NCBI RefSeq assembly: GCF_049933045.1
Contig: NZ_CP187926.1
Location: 1,922,001-1,986,000 of the forward strand
DNA: 64,000 bases
Source of the DNA: Pseudocolwellia sp049933045
Lineage (GTDB): Bacteria > Pseudomonadota > Gammaproteobacteria > Enterobacterales > Alteromonadaceae
Direction of reading: 5' to 3'
Shown: one piece after another, positions 26,123-35,472 of the stretch
Position numbering within the stretch: the first letter of the stretch is position 1
Layout of the letters: the number at the start of each line of letters is the position of its first letter
Program-made: the position numbers and the translations under genes
Notes under the pieces: generated by a model
Database searches by the model: none
What the model saw: the letters and a program-made list of their open reading frames with translations, nothing else
Told to the model about the DNA's origin: nothing

Positions 26123-28363
26123 ATGTTCTTTATTAACCTATACCAATCTATGCGTTCAAGATTTTACACCACCCGTTTTTTTATGGGGATGTGTATAACC
26201 TGTTTAGTTATTGGCCTTCAATTTATTAACCTATCGCAAGTACAAGGTTTTTTAGAACGTATTGAAGGCATGCTTTACGACATGCGTTTAAATACAACAC
26301 TCAATACCAATGAACGTCAGTTTGATGAACAAATAGTTATTATTGATATCGACGAAAAAAGCATGCAAGAACAAGGTCGCTACCCTTGGAGTAGAAGTAA
26401 AGTGGCCCAGTTAGTTGAAAAGCTTCATGAAGCGGGCGTTGTAGTTATCGCATTCGATATATTCTTTGCTGAACCAGAGCGCAATCCTGTTAATGAAATA
26501 CTCAATAAAAATAAAGCACTAAACAACCAATTAATCGATCAAATAACCGCCCTATCCGACTCTGTTGACGCCGACACTATATTTTCAAACACCTTAAGCG
26601 ATTCTGAAGTTATTTTAGGCTTCTTATTTGATAATGAAGCAAAAACCATTGGTTACTTACCTGAGACCTCAATCGTTTGGCAAAAAAATCAATACGACAC
26701 ATCCCAAGTAGAATCTTTCGATAAAGTATTGGGGAATATAGAACAGCTACAAACATCGGCGATTGGTGCCGGTTTTATTAATTCATTACCAGAAAGTGAT
26801 GGTTTTATCAGAAAGGCCTCACTCGTACTTAACTATAACAACACTTTATATCCTTCATTAGCACTCGAAGCAGCACGTGTTTACACACTTAACGATTCAA
26901 TAAATGCAATTACAGAGTCAAGCCAAAATATCTCTTGGTTACAAGGTTTAAGTTTTGGTAAACATATAATTCCAACCAACGAAAAAGGCCAAGTGATCAT
27001 CCCGTTTAGAGGTGAAGCACGTAGCTTTGAATATATTTCGGCAACCGACGTGTTAAATGAAAGATTAGCTGAAGGTTACCTTGAAGGTGCTATTGCCTTT
27101 GTCGGCACATCAGCGGTTGGTTTAGCTGACTTACGAACAACTTCGGTAGGTGTTCAATACCCTGGAGTTGAAGTACACGCTAACGTGTTTGAAAGCTTAA
27201 TTCATCCGGAAATCATTCCTGTAGAACCTGACATCGGCTTAGCACTGTCATTATTAATGTTGGCGTTTACAGGTATCATTCTTTCTTTTTCAATGACCAA
27301 GCAAACACCCGGTAATATAGTACTGATTTTTTTAGTATTTATTATCATACACATTAGTATTAATTGGTACTTGTGGAGTGCTTTAAAAGTTAGCTTACCT
27401 TTATTTCAAAACCTATTACTTATCGCCTTGTTAACCCTTTATTATGCAGCTATTGGTTTTATGATAGAAAGTTACAAACGTAAAAACATTAAAGGTATGT
27501 TTAACCAATATGTACCTCCAGCCTACATAGATAAACTTATCAAACAGGGTAAAAACTTAGAGCTAAAAAGTGAAAAAAGAAATATGTCAGTATTGTTCGC
27601 CGACATAAGAAGCTTTACCGATTTATCAGAAAACTTTACACCTGAAGAGTTAACTGAATTTATGCAAATTTACTTAACTGACGTCACCTCTATTATTTTT
27701 GAAAACCAAGGCACAATTGATAAATATGTAGGCGACATGGTAATGGCATTTTGGAATGCACCACTTGATGACGAAGACCATGCAACGCACGCTGTTATTA
27801 CTGCTTTGAAAATGATTCAAGCAACTAAAAAATTATCTGTTATATTTAATGAGAGAGGTTGGCCAAGTGTCAATATTGGCGTGGGTATTAGTTCTGGCGA
27901 TATGAACGTTGGTGATATGGGCTCTACATACCGTAAAGCTTATACAGTTCTGGGCGATGAAGTTAATTTAGGATCTCGTATTGAGTCATTAACTAAGTTC
28001 TACGGTGTAGACATCTTAATTTCAGAAAAAACTTTAAATCAATTATCGCCTAACAAAATTGTATGCAGACAAATTGATAAAATTAGAGTGAAAGGGAAAA
28101 CTCAAGCAGTAACTGTATTTCAACCATTTTCCCTTGCAGAAGAAAGTAATCCAGAAACCGAACAAAACCTTCGTCTCCATCAAGAAGGAATTAATGCTTA
28201 CAACTTAGGTCAATGGGATCAAGCAAGCCATATTTTTCAACAATTAAAACAAAATGAATTTTGTACCACTGCTATTTATGATATATATTTAAACAGGTTA
28301 GCGTTATTAAAAGATGATCCTCCTAAGGAATGGGATGGTACATACACCCATCAATCAAAATAG
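26123..28363 (+). CDS. CHASE2-domain adenylate cyclase
   Basis: 746 residues. One membrane helix near 18-38 is followed by an extracytoplasmic CHASE2 sensor (about 45-365; IVIIDIDEKSMQEQGRYPWSR, VVIAFDIFFAEP, GAIAFVGTSAVGLADLRTT). Three helices follow (about 370-450) and then a class III cyclase domain (about 485-650). MSVLFADIRSFTDLS and DKYVGDMVMAFWNAP carry the two metal-binding Asp and the Lys that favours ATP. VNIGVGISSGDMNVGDMGS and GDEVNLGSRIE hold the remaining catalytic residues. A short TPR-like tail ends the protein. It should make cAMP in response to a periplasmic cue. It lies between the MBL hydrolase and the HD-GYP gene in one operon. Confidence 0.92.
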   Translation: MFFINLYQSMRSRFYTTRFFMGMCITCLVIGLQFINLSQVQGFLERIEGMLYDMRLNTTLNTNERQFDEQIVIIDIDEKSMQEQGRYPWSRSKVAQLVEKLHEAGVVVIAFDIFFAEPERNPVNEILNKNKALNNQLIDQITALSDSVDADTIFSNTLSDSEVILGFLFDNEAKTIGYLPETSIVWQKNQYDTSQVESFDKVLGNIEQLQTSAIGAGFINSLPESDGFIRKASLVLNYNNTLYPSLALEAARVYTLNDSINAITESSQNISWLQGLSFGKHIIPTNEKGQVIIPFRGEARSFEYISATDVLNERLAEGYLEGAIAFVGTSAVGLADLRTTSVGVQYPGVEVHANVFESLIHPEIIPVEPDIGLALSLLMLAFTGIILSFSMTKQTPGNIVLIFLVFIIIHISINWYLWSALKVSLPLFQNLLLIALLTLYYAAIGFMIESYKRKNIKGMFNQYVPPAYIDKLIKQGKNLELKSEKRNMSVLFADIRSFTDLSENFTPEELTEFMQIYLTDVTSIIFENQGTIDKYVGDMVMAFWNAPLDDEDHATHAVITALKMIQATKKLSVIFNERGWPSVNIGVGISSGDMNVGDMGSTYRKAYTVLGDEVNLGSRIESLTKFYGVDILISEKTLNQLSPNKIVCRQIDKIRVKGKTQAVTVFQPFSLAEESNPETEQNLRLHQEGINAYNLGQWDQASHIFQQLKQNEFCTTAIYDIYLNRLALLKDDPPKEWDGTYTHQSK

Positions 28364-28369
28364 TGACTT

Positions 28370-30007
28370 ATGAATAAAAAAGTTTTAGACGAGACAGTTT
28401 TCCAACACCTGCTTAAAATTAGTATTGAATTAAGTAGTGAAGAAAACACTGAAGTATTGATGGAAAAAATTCTTATTGCAGCAATGACTATTTCTAATGC
28501 TGATGCGGGTTCAATCTATATGGTTAACGAATCAAAAGAAATTGAGTTTCGTACTATCATCAATACAAGCCTCAACATGCATTTAGGCGGTAGCTCTGAC
28601 AAACCTATAACATTCCCAAGTATTCCCTTATATATAGATAACGAACCCAATAAATCTGCCATGGTTACTCATGCCGTGAATAGCGGAAAAGTTATTAACA
28701 TTAAAGATGTATACGACGAACTACCTTACGATATAAGTGCCGCACGAAGAATTGATAAAGACACGGGTTACCGAACCCAATCTATGCTCACCTTTCCATT
28801 AAAAGATCATATTGGCGATACCATAGGTGCTATCCAGATTATCAATGCACAGCAAGAAACGCCTGAAGGTAAATTAGAAACCGTTGAGTTTTCTGCAGAT
28901 GTTGAAGCGCAAATATTAGCTTTCGCGTCTTTAGGAGCAATTGCCCTAACCAACAAAGCTTTAATATCTAATATGGAGTTGTTGTTTGAATCATTCGCGA
29001 AAACAATTGCTGCTGTTATCGATGAAAAATCACCTCATACAGGTGGTCATTGTAAAAGAGTACCAGAGCTCACGTTATTAATAGCAGACGCCGTTCATGC
29101 AGAAAATAAAGGTCCACTTGCTGATTTTGTATTAACACCACAAGAAAGACATCAACTTAATATTGCAGGTTGGTTACACGACTGTGGGAAAATTGCGACA
29201 CCCGATCACATTATCGATAAGTCGACTAAACTTGAGACCATTTTTGATCGTATTAACTACATAGATACCAAATTCGAAATTGCTAGCCGAGATATAGATT
29301 TACAACATCAAGAAAAAGTAATAACGGCTTTAAAAGTAGGTAAAACTATTGAGGTTTCACAACTTGAAAGAATGTGTACGGTAAAACATAAACAACTGAA
29401 TTTAGATAAAGCCTTTATACAAAAAGTGAATATTGGTGGTGAGTTTTTATCTGAAGAGCAAGAGAGTCAAATTAAAGACGTTTTAACTCGATACAGCATT
29501 AAAATTAATGGGGTAACACAACCTTTACTGACTGAAGATGAAATACAAAACCTTTCTATTAAGCGCGGTACACTTAATAATGAAGAACGTTTGATTATTC
29601 AGCACCACATGGTTGTAACCAGTAATATTTTAGAAGCACTACCTTTCCCGAAACATCTTACTAATGTCACTGAATATGCATTGGGCCATCACGAAACCAT
29701 GGACGGAAAAGGTTATCCTAAAGGTTTAACTAAAGAACAAATGTCGGTTCCATCTAGGTTAATGGCAGTTGCTGACATTTTTGAAGCCCTTTCTGCTTCA
29801 GATAGACCTTATAAAAAAGCAAAACCAGTCAGTGAATGTTTAACCATCATGGGTAATTTAGTCAAAAGAAATCATCTTGATGCTGATATCTTTACTATTT
29901 TTGTTCGTTCAAAAGTTTATGAACAATACATCAACAAATTTGCGAACTCAGAACAACTTGATGATTTTGATCTTGAGAGTATTCCAGGATTAATTACCTA
30001 TACCTAG
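28370..30007 (+). CDS. GAF and HD-GYP domain phosphodiesterase
   Basis: 545 residues. The N-terminal GAF domain (about 20-195; ISNADAGSIYMVNES, MLTFPLKDHIGDTIGAIQIIN) would sense a small ligand. The HD-GYP domain opens with HTGGHCKRVPELTLLIADAV, has the metal pair HDCGKIATPDHIID, and closes with the full signature HHETMDGKGYPKGL. Between them is an insertion of roughly 120 residues not seen in compact HD-GYP proteins. The predicted activity is hydrolysis of cyclic di-GMP. It starts six bases after the cyclase gene, so cAMP synthesis and c-di-GMP breakdown are co-expressed. Confidence 0.93.
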   Translation: MNKKVLDETVFQHLLKISIELSSEENTEVLMEKILIAAMTISNADAGSIYMVNESKEIEFRTIINTSLNMHLGGSSDKPITFPSIPLYIDNEPNKSAMVTHAVNSGKVINIKDVYDELPYDISAARRIDKDTGYRTQSMLTFPLKDHIGDTIGAIQIINAQQETPEGKLETVEFSADVEAQILAFASLGAIALTNKALISNMELLFESFAKTIAAVIDEKSPHTGGHCKRVPELTLLIADAVHAENKGPLADFVLTPQERHQLNIAGWLHDCGKIATPDHIIDKSTKLETIFDRINYIDTKFEIASRDIDLQHQEKVITALKVGKTIEVSQLERMCTVKHKQLNLDKAFIQKVNIGGEFLSEEQESQIKDVLTRYSIKINGVTQPLLTEDEIQNLSIKRGTLNNEERLIIQHHMVVTSNILEALPFPKHLTNVTEYALGHHETMDGKGYPKGLTKEQMSVPSRLMAVADIFEALSASDRPYKKAKPVSECLTIMGNLVKRNHLDADIFTIFVRSKVYEQYINKFANSEQLDDFDLESIPGLITYT

Positions 30008-30051
30008 CAGGTATGCCTAGTATCTATAATAATTAATCATGAATATTACTT

Positions 30052-30254
30052 AAATAACCTGAACTTGGTTTAAGATGTTTTTAATTCATTGAAATTATTA
30101 CTAATAAAATTTAACTTATACTCTAGCTTGATAGTTTTTCTTTCTTCAAGGCAAATTTCGCGTCAATAGCTAGCCTATTGCAAGTAAATTTAACGATGAA
30201 GCAAGTAAAAGTAGCTGTTAGAGAAGAATATATTAAGCCGAGATCAGGTTAAAT
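30052..30254. repeat. Dispersed MITE-like repeat, copy B (complete)
   Basis: The element starts AACCTGAACTTGG (30056) and ends CCGAGATCAGGTT (30250), imperfect inverted ends flanked on both sides by AAAT. The left 100 bases match copy A at 5921-6020. The inside carries a second imperfect inverted pair (CTTTCTTCA...GCAAATTTCGCG against AATTTAACGATGAAGCAAG). No reading frame is present. It lies between the HD-GYP gene and cysK. Confidence 0.75.
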
Positions 30255-30294
30255 AGATAGCTACAAACAGATACCCATAAATAGGTTTTATCGC

Positions 30295-30328
30295 GATACA
30301 TAAGGTGTGAATTCATACTTTATGTATC
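30295..30328. other. Hairpin upstream of cysK
   Basis: GATACATAA (30295-30303) and TTATGTATC (30320-30328) are exact inverted copies around GAATTC-containing sequence. It lies about 190 bases before the cysK start. It could be an operator or leader hairpin; no known riboswitch pattern was recognised. Confidence 0.4.
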
Positions 30329-30518
30329 ATCATATATATCTATTCAATTTATCCCGTATATCTTATAACTAAATATCACTTCTTTTTTATTCATAAGCAT
30401 ATAGTCTTAGCAAGTAACTTTTTACGAATAACATTATTCGTTAAGTATCTAAATTAATACCAAATAAAGCGCTGTTAAGTCAGTATTAAAACTTAAAGCC
30501 ACATTGATAGGAAATAGC

Positions 30519-31487
30519 ATGACAAATATATTTGAAGATAATTCGCTAGCAGTAGGTAATACACCACTTGTAAGACTTAATCGTGTAACAACTGGTAATG
30601 TTTTCGCAAAAATAGAAGCAAGAAACCCAAGCTTCAGCGTTAAATGTCGTATTGGCGCAAATATGATTTGGGATGCAGAGAAAAAAGGTTTATTAACCCC
30701 TGGTAAAAACATTGTAGAGCCAACTAGTGGTAACACAGGTATCGCACTAGCATTTGTTGCAGCTGCTCGTGGTTATGGCATCACACTTACAATGCCAAGC
30801 ACAATGAGTTTAGAACGTCGTAAACTTTTAGCCGCTTTAGGCGCTAAAGTTGAATTAACTGACGGCGCTAAAGGTATGAATGGTGCAATAGCTAAAGCAC
30901 AAGAAATCAGAGATGCAGATCCTGAAAATACGATTCTTTTAGGTCAATTCGATAATCCAGCAAACCCTGAGATACATGAAAAAACTACAGGTCCTGAAAT
31001 CTGGAAAGATACTGACGGTAACGTTGATATTTTTGTTGCAGGTGTAGGTACAGGTGGCACAATTACAGGTACAAGTCGTTACCTTAAACGTGTATCAGAC
31101 AAGCCTATTCTATCTGTAGCTGTAGAGCCTACTGACTCACCAGTTATTTCACAAAAATTAGCGGGCGAAGAATTAAAGCCTGGTCCTCATAAAATACAAG
31201 GTATTGGTGCTGGTTTCATTCCTGGTAACTTAGACCTAGATATTGTGGACGCTGTAGAACAAGTATCTAACGAAGATGCTATGGCAATGGCGCATCGTCT
31301 AATGAAAGAAGAAGGTATTTTAGCGGGTATTTCTTCAGGTGCAGCAGTTGTAGCAGCGAAAAGATTAGCTGAATTACCTGAAAATAAAGACAAGAACGTT
31401 GTTGTTATTTTACCAAGCTCAGCTGAACGTTACTTATCTAGTGCATTATTTACTGATACATTTTCTGATAAAGAACTTGTTCAATAA
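30519..31487 (+). CDS. cysK: Cysteine synthase A (O-acetylserine sulfhydrylase)
   Basis: A PLP enzyme that makes cysteine from O-acetylserine and sulfide. The ATG at 30519 (MTNIFEDNSLAVGNTPLVRL) is chosen because it aligns with E. coli CysK and has GATAGGA upstream. SVKCRIGANMIWDAE contains the PLP lysine, PTSGNTGIALA the substrate loop, and GVGTGGTITGTSRYL the phosphate-binding loop. The C-terminus GISSGAAVVAAK and PSSAERYLS is typical. The length of 322 residues fits. It is monocistronic, with a strong terminator. Confidence 0.96.
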   Translation: MTNIFEDNSLAVGNTPLVRLNRVTTGNVFAKIEARNPSFSVKCRIGANMIWDAEKKGLLTPGKNIVEPTSGNTGIALAFVAAARGYGITLTMPSTMSLERRKLLAALGAKVELTDGAKGMNGAIAKAQEIRDADPENTILLGQFDNPANPEIHEKTTGPEIWKDTDGNVDIFVAGVGTGGTITGTSRYLKRVSDKPILSVAVEPTDSPVISQKLAGEELKPGPHKIQGIGAGFIPGNLDLDIVDAVEQVSNEDAMAMAHRLMKEEGILAGISSGAAVVAAKRLAELPENKDKNVVVILPSSAERYLSSALFTDTFSDKELVQ

Positions 31488-31514
31488 TATTTAACCTATT
31501 TAATTATTATTGAT

Positions 31515-31537
31515 AAAGGCGCGAAAGCGCCTTTTTT
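31515..31537 (+). terminator. Terminator after cysK
   Basis: AAAGGCGC (31515-31522), a GAAA loop and GCGCCTTT (31527-31534) are followed by a T run. It lies 28 bases past the stop codon. Confidence 0.93.
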
Positions 31538-31595
31538 ATTGCCATAAATATCTCTACAATGATTTATCTTTCTTCTCATTTCCCATAAGGACATT

Positions 31596-32027
31596 ATGAG
31601 TTTTATAAAATATATCCTATTAGGTTTAACCGTATTAATTGCTGGATGTAATCAAAACAAAGACGATATAACCGTTATCGACAATCCTGAATTAGTGACC
31701 ATTGCCTTTTTTGATGCGCTATATAATGAAAAAGATGTTAAAAAAGCGGCCAGTGTATGTGCACCTAAATTATCTAGAATAATACTGCACTACAAATCAA
31801 GCCAAGCCGTGGGCAGACATTTATTCAATATGCAGTTTGATAAAGTAGAAATATCTCCAGATGATAGTGGCGTTAAAGTACGAGAGCAATTTAAAGACGC
31901 AGCAACAATCACAGTATACTTCTCAGGTACTTACTTAGGAAATAAGGTAAGAGACGTTAAACGCTTATCCCTTGTTCAAATTGATGATAAATGGATTATT
32001 GATAAGATCCTAAAAGACCCTTTTTAA
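31596..32027 (+). CDS. Small lipoprotein with an NTF2/DUF4878-like domain
   Basis: 143 residues. The signal ends in the lipobox VLIAGCNQ. The remainder (LVTIAFFDALYNEKDVKKAASVCAPKL, then VKRLSLVQIDDKWIIDKI) looks like a small cone-shaped SnoaL/NTF2-type fold, as in DUF4878 lipoproteins. The function is unknown. It has its own Shine-Dalgarno (ATAAGGA) and is closed by a bidirectional terminator. Confidence 0.7.
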   Translation: MSFIKYILLGLTVLIAGCNQNKDDITVIDNPELVTIAFFDALYNEKDVKKAASVCAPKLSRIILHYKSSQAVGRHLFNMQFDKVEISPDDSGVKVREQFKDAATITVYFSGTYLGNKVRDVKRLSLVQIDDKWIIDKILKDPF

Positions 32028-32057
32028 ATATTAATTATTTTTAGGTTTTCCAAATAC

Positions 32058-32092
32058 AAAAAAGCTCGAACACTATGTTCGAGCTTTTTTTA
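32058..32092. terminator. Bidirectional terminator between convergent genes
   Basis: GCTCGAAC (32064-32071) pairs with GTTCGAGC (32077-32084), flanked by an A run on the left and a T run on the right. It serves both the lipoprotein gene (+) and the gamma-glutamyltransferase gene (-). Confidence 0.92.
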
Positions 32093-32134
32093 TTGGTTTA
32101 GAAAATTACTAGCTTAAATGAACTAATAGCAAAA

Positions 32135-33949
32135 CTACTGCCCTAACACTTTACCTTCACGTCTAGGGTCTGCTCCGCCTTGTAATCCATTATCAAGTAC
32201 TTTAATGCCATGTAAACCACTATTTAAGTCACGTATAGCAACTTTGTGTCCCATCGCTTGTAAAGTAGGTGCTAAGGCTTCTATCGAAGTTCCTCTTTCA
32301 AGGGTTGTAGTATCATTACGATTAGTAACATTGGGTAAGTTAATCGCTTCTTGTAACGACAAGTCCCAATCTAAAACACCTACAATAGCTTTGGCTACAT
32401 AGTTGATAATTCTGCTACCACCTGGCGAGCCAATCACTAATTTCAAGTTATTGTCTTGATCAAATACCATAGTTGGCGCCATTGAACTTCTTGGACGCTT
32501 AAAGGCTTCAACTCGGTTTGCTACCCACTTCCCATCTTGCTTTGGTGATAATGAGAAATCAGTTAACTGGTTGTTTAGAATAAAACCTTCAACCATGACC
32601 GCTGAGCCAAAAGCCATTTCGATGCTTGTGGTCATCGATATTGAGTTACCTTCGCCATCAATAATTGAAACATGGCTCGTATTCGGGCGTTCAATAGCGT
32701 TATCTAACCCCATTGCTAGCGCACCTTTTGGTTCACCTGCTTTGGCTTTGCCCATATCTTTATCTAAACTAATTAACTTAGCGCGCTCTGCTAAATAGCT
32801 CGCATCAATTAATCCAGCAACAGGAATATCTGCGAAGGCGGGATCAGCAATATATTTTTCTCTATCAGCAAACGCCAGCTTTGAACTTTGCGTAAATAAA
32901 TGTAGAGCTTCAATGCTATTTGGAGCTTGGTTCGCTAAATCAAAATGACTTAAAACACCTAACATTTGAATAATAGCAACACCACCCGAACTCGGCGGAG
33001 CCATACCACACACGTTATATATTTTATAAGCACCACATACTGCATCAACTTGATTAGGTTTGTAACGGCTTAAATCACTAAGCGCTAAACGACCTGGAGC
33101 AATTTCAGAATTTTGCACTTTATCGACAATCTTCTTCGCTATCCACCCGTCATAAAAAACAGAAATACCTTCAGCTGAAATGCTTTTGTACACGGCTGCT
33201 AACTTAGGATTCTTTAATAAGTCCCCTGCTTTTATAGCTTCTCCATTAGGATAAAAGTAATTATGTATTTCAGGTAATTTCAACACACCAGGGTTGTAAG
33301 CTAAATCAATCAACTTGGCTAAGCGTGGTGAAACAATAAAACCATCTTCTGCTAGTTTAATTGCATCATCAAACAACTCGCTCCAAGCTAATTTTCCGTA
33401 TTGTTGATGAGCTTTATATAAAGCAGCCAAAACACCTGGTGTACCAACAGAGCGTCCACCTACTACGGCTTTTATCCATGGAACAGCTTCACCATTTTCA
33501 TCTAAAAACAAATCAGACGTCGCAGCTTCAGGTGCTGTTTCTCTACCGTCAAAGGTAGTTAAATTTTTATTCGATTTATCCCAATGTAAAATAAATGCTC
33601 CACCACCAATACCTGACGACTGAGGTTCAACTAGCGTTAGCACTAATTGCACAGCTATAGCTGCATCAACAGCGCTGCCGCCTTTGGCTAATACATTGTA
33701 TCCTGCTCGGCTTGCATAAGGATTTGCTGCAGACACCATAAATTTTTTGGTAAATACATCGTTGTTTTCAATTAACCCTGTTGCAGCTTCTGGCTCACGA
33801 TCTTCTCTAACCAGTTTTGTTGCTACATTTTGTGCAACCTGAGTGGCTAAACTTTCTGAGGTGTTTTGAGCTGAATCACTATGGCTACCACATGACGAGA
33901 TCATGAAAAGCGCACTAACGATAAGTGATTGTTTAAATGGTGAAATCAT
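32135..33949 (-). CDS. ggt: Gamma-glutamyltransferase, exported
   Basis: 604 residues. It cleaves glutathione and other gamma-glutamyl compounds in the periplasm and self-processes into two subunits. The new N-terminal nucleophile is the Thr of NTSHVSIIDGEGNSIS. Before it are ASRAGYNVLAKGGSAVDAAIAVQL and PQSSGIGGGAFILH; after it are FILNNQLTDFS, RPRSSMAPTMVF and the oxyanion region SPGGSRIINYVAK. The start region (LIVSALFMISSCGSHS) looks like a lipoprotein signal, which is less common in this family. It is followed on the same strand, upstream, by the DTW gene. Confidence 0.93.
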   Translation of the reverse strand: MISPFKQSLIVSALFMISSCGSHSDSAQNTSESLATQVAQNVATKLVREDREPEAATGLIENNDVFTKKFMVSAANPYASRAGYNVLAKGGSAVDAAIAVQLVLTLVEPQSSGIGGGAFILHWDKSNKNLTTFDGRETAPEAATSDLFLDENGEAVPWIKAVVGGRSVGTPGVLAALYKAHQQYGKLAWSELFDDAIKLAEDGFIVSPRLAKLIDLAYNPGVLKLPEIHNYFYPNGEAIKAGDLLKNPKLAAVYKSISAEGISVFYDGWIAKKIVDKVQNSEIAPGRLALSDLSRYKPNQVDAVCGAYKIYNVCGMAPPSSGGVAIIQMLGVLSHFDLANQAPNSIEALHLFTQSSKLAFADREKYIADPAFADIPVAGLIDASYLAERAKLISLDKDMGKAKAGEPKGALAMGLDNAIERPNTSHVSIIDGEGNSISMTTSIEMAFGSAVMVEGFILNNQLTDFSLSPKQDGKWVANRVEAFKRPRSSMAPTMVFDQDNNLKLVIGSPGGSRIINYVAKAIVGVLDWDLSLQEAINLPNVTNRNDTTTLERGTSIEALAPTLQAMGHKVAIRDLNSGLHGIKVLDNGLQGGADPRREGKVLGQ

Positions 33950-33984
33950 AACTTTCCTTATTAATGAACGACTTGATTAATGAG

Positions 33985-34662
33985 CTAATTGTTTGGCTTA
34001 AACGACAATTGAAAATCATTAAACTGGCTAAAACTATTGAGTAAGGGTTGGTATTTATTTGCATCATTCTCTAATAAGAGTAACGCGTAAGTACAGGCTT
34101 CTAATGAAGATAAAGCCTGCTCTTTTTGAGTTTTTCTAATACGGTAATCACCTTGAATATGATCAGGTAATGTTAAATGAGGAATATGGTGTAAAGCCTC
34201 ATTTAGCATGTACATTTTATATGATTTCTTCCATGTACCATCGATCAAAATAATACACTTAGGTGAGCGTGCATTATTGTTCTCAGTGTTCTCAGAGTTC
34301 TGCTTTTTAGCTTTATCTGCATCAAGCGTATTTGAATCTGATACCGCACAATCTTGTACCGAAGGATCACACTCAGTTGAAGCAATAACTTCAGCGTTTT
34401 CACTTGGATATAAAAGTACTATATCATTTTCATAGCGAGATAGAATATCAACAAAGGCTTCGTTGCCCGAAAAATTTTCACCTATAATAATGTCACAATT
34501 TGTTAATGAATTAGCCAACAAAGTTACGGTACCTTTGGTTTGGCTTACTTCAGTTGGATGCTGAAGCACAACAACATGGATCTCATTATTAATTTCGGTA
34601 AATAAATGACAAATACAACCTACTTTTGCCCTTAAACACACACTGCAACATTGTCGTTTCAT
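33985..34662 (-). CDS. DTW-domain tRNA-uridine aminocarboxypropyltransferase
   Basis: 225 residues. The N-terminus CCSVCLRAKVGCICHLF is a Cys-rich metal motif. QHPTEVSQTKGTVTLLANSL and ILIDGTWKKSYKMYMLN (the DxTW motif) define the DTW domain. YRIRKTQKEQALSSLEACTYAL closes it. Family members such as E. coli TapT add the acp group to uridine 47 of tRNA. An unusual low-complexity stretch of about 45 residues (SDSNTLDADKAKKQNSEN and onward) is inserted before the DGTW motif. Confidence 0.88.
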   Translation of the reverse strand: MKRQCCSVCLRAKVGCICHLFTEINNEIHVVVLQHPTEVSQTKGTVTLLANSLTNCDIIIGENFSGNEAFVDILSRYENDIVLLYPSENAEVIASTECDPSVQDCAVSDSNTLDADKAKKQNSENTENNNARSPKCIILIDGTWKKSYKMYMLNEALHHIPHLTLPDHIQGDYRIRKTQKEQALSSLEACTYALLLLENDANKYQPLLNSFSQFNDFQLSFKPNN

Positions 34663-34803
34663 CGTATTAGTACTTTAATTCCACATAACACCCATTCATT
34701 CACAGGCGTATTTTAAATATAATAGGTATACTATCAAATTAATTTCCCCTTACTGTATTCATTCATACAAAAAGAATACTAAAAATGAACCTAAAAACTT
34801 TAT

Positions 34804-35397
34804 ATGCTCACTATTAAATCACTTCCTATAAAAAAGCATCAAGTCGCCCTGCCTTTGTTGGTTATAGTTTTATCGACCTTAGCTTTTTTCTTCGACTCAG
34901 ACGCTTTACCTTTTAATCGAGATTTATTTATACAAGGTGAATTTTGGCGAGGTTTTACTGGGCACTTTTTACATACTAATTTTAATCACTACGCGTTAAA
35001 CATAAGCGCTGTGGTTTTACTGTGGGCATTACATGGGCAATATTATAACTTTCTCAATTACTCAGTAGTTTTTGTTGTATCTGCGATCACTACAAGCTTT
35101 GGTGTTTACTTATATTCACCTGAAATTACCCAATATGTTGGTTTGTCTGGCGTTTTACATGGCATATTTATATGGGGAGCGATCAAAGACATTGAGCATA
35201 ACGATAAAACAGGCTTCATCTTACTTATTGCGGTTATTGGTAAAGTAATACACGAGCAAGTTAATGGCGCCAGCGACAGTGTTACATCACTTATCTCTGC
35301 CAATGTAGCGATAGATGCGCATTTATGGGGAATGTTTGGTGGCATGTTCATCGGCGTGTTTAGCTTACTGCGTTATTATAAATCAGGAAAAGTATAA
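34804..35397 (+). CDS. rrtA: Rhombosortase (RrtA-type rhomboid protease)
   Basis: 197 residues with about six membrane helices. QGEFWRGFTGHFLHTNFNHYALN is the rhomboid loop. GLSGVLHG contains the catalytic Ser (S115) and DAHLWG the catalytic His (H173). This pattern and length fit the rhombosortase subfamily, which cleaves GlyGly-CTERM tails of secreted proteins at the inner membrane. No GlyGly-CTERM protein is visible in this window, so its substrates must be elsewhere. Confidence 0.82.
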   Translation: MLTIKSLPIKKHQVALPLLVIVLSTLAFFFDSDALPFNRDLFIQGEFWRGFTGHFLHTNFNHYALNISAVVLLWALHGQYYNFLNYSVVFVVSAITTSFGVYLYSPEITQYVGLSGVLHGIFIWGAIKDIEHNDKTGFILLIAVIGKVIHEQVNGASDSVTSLISANVAIDAHLWGMFGGMFIGVFSLLRYYKSGKV

Positions 35398-35472
35398 CTC
35401 GGTTCATTCCTCTTTCAGTTCATGCTTCTACAGCTTCATCTCTTTAAAAACCTGCACTTTTCAAAGCTCATA

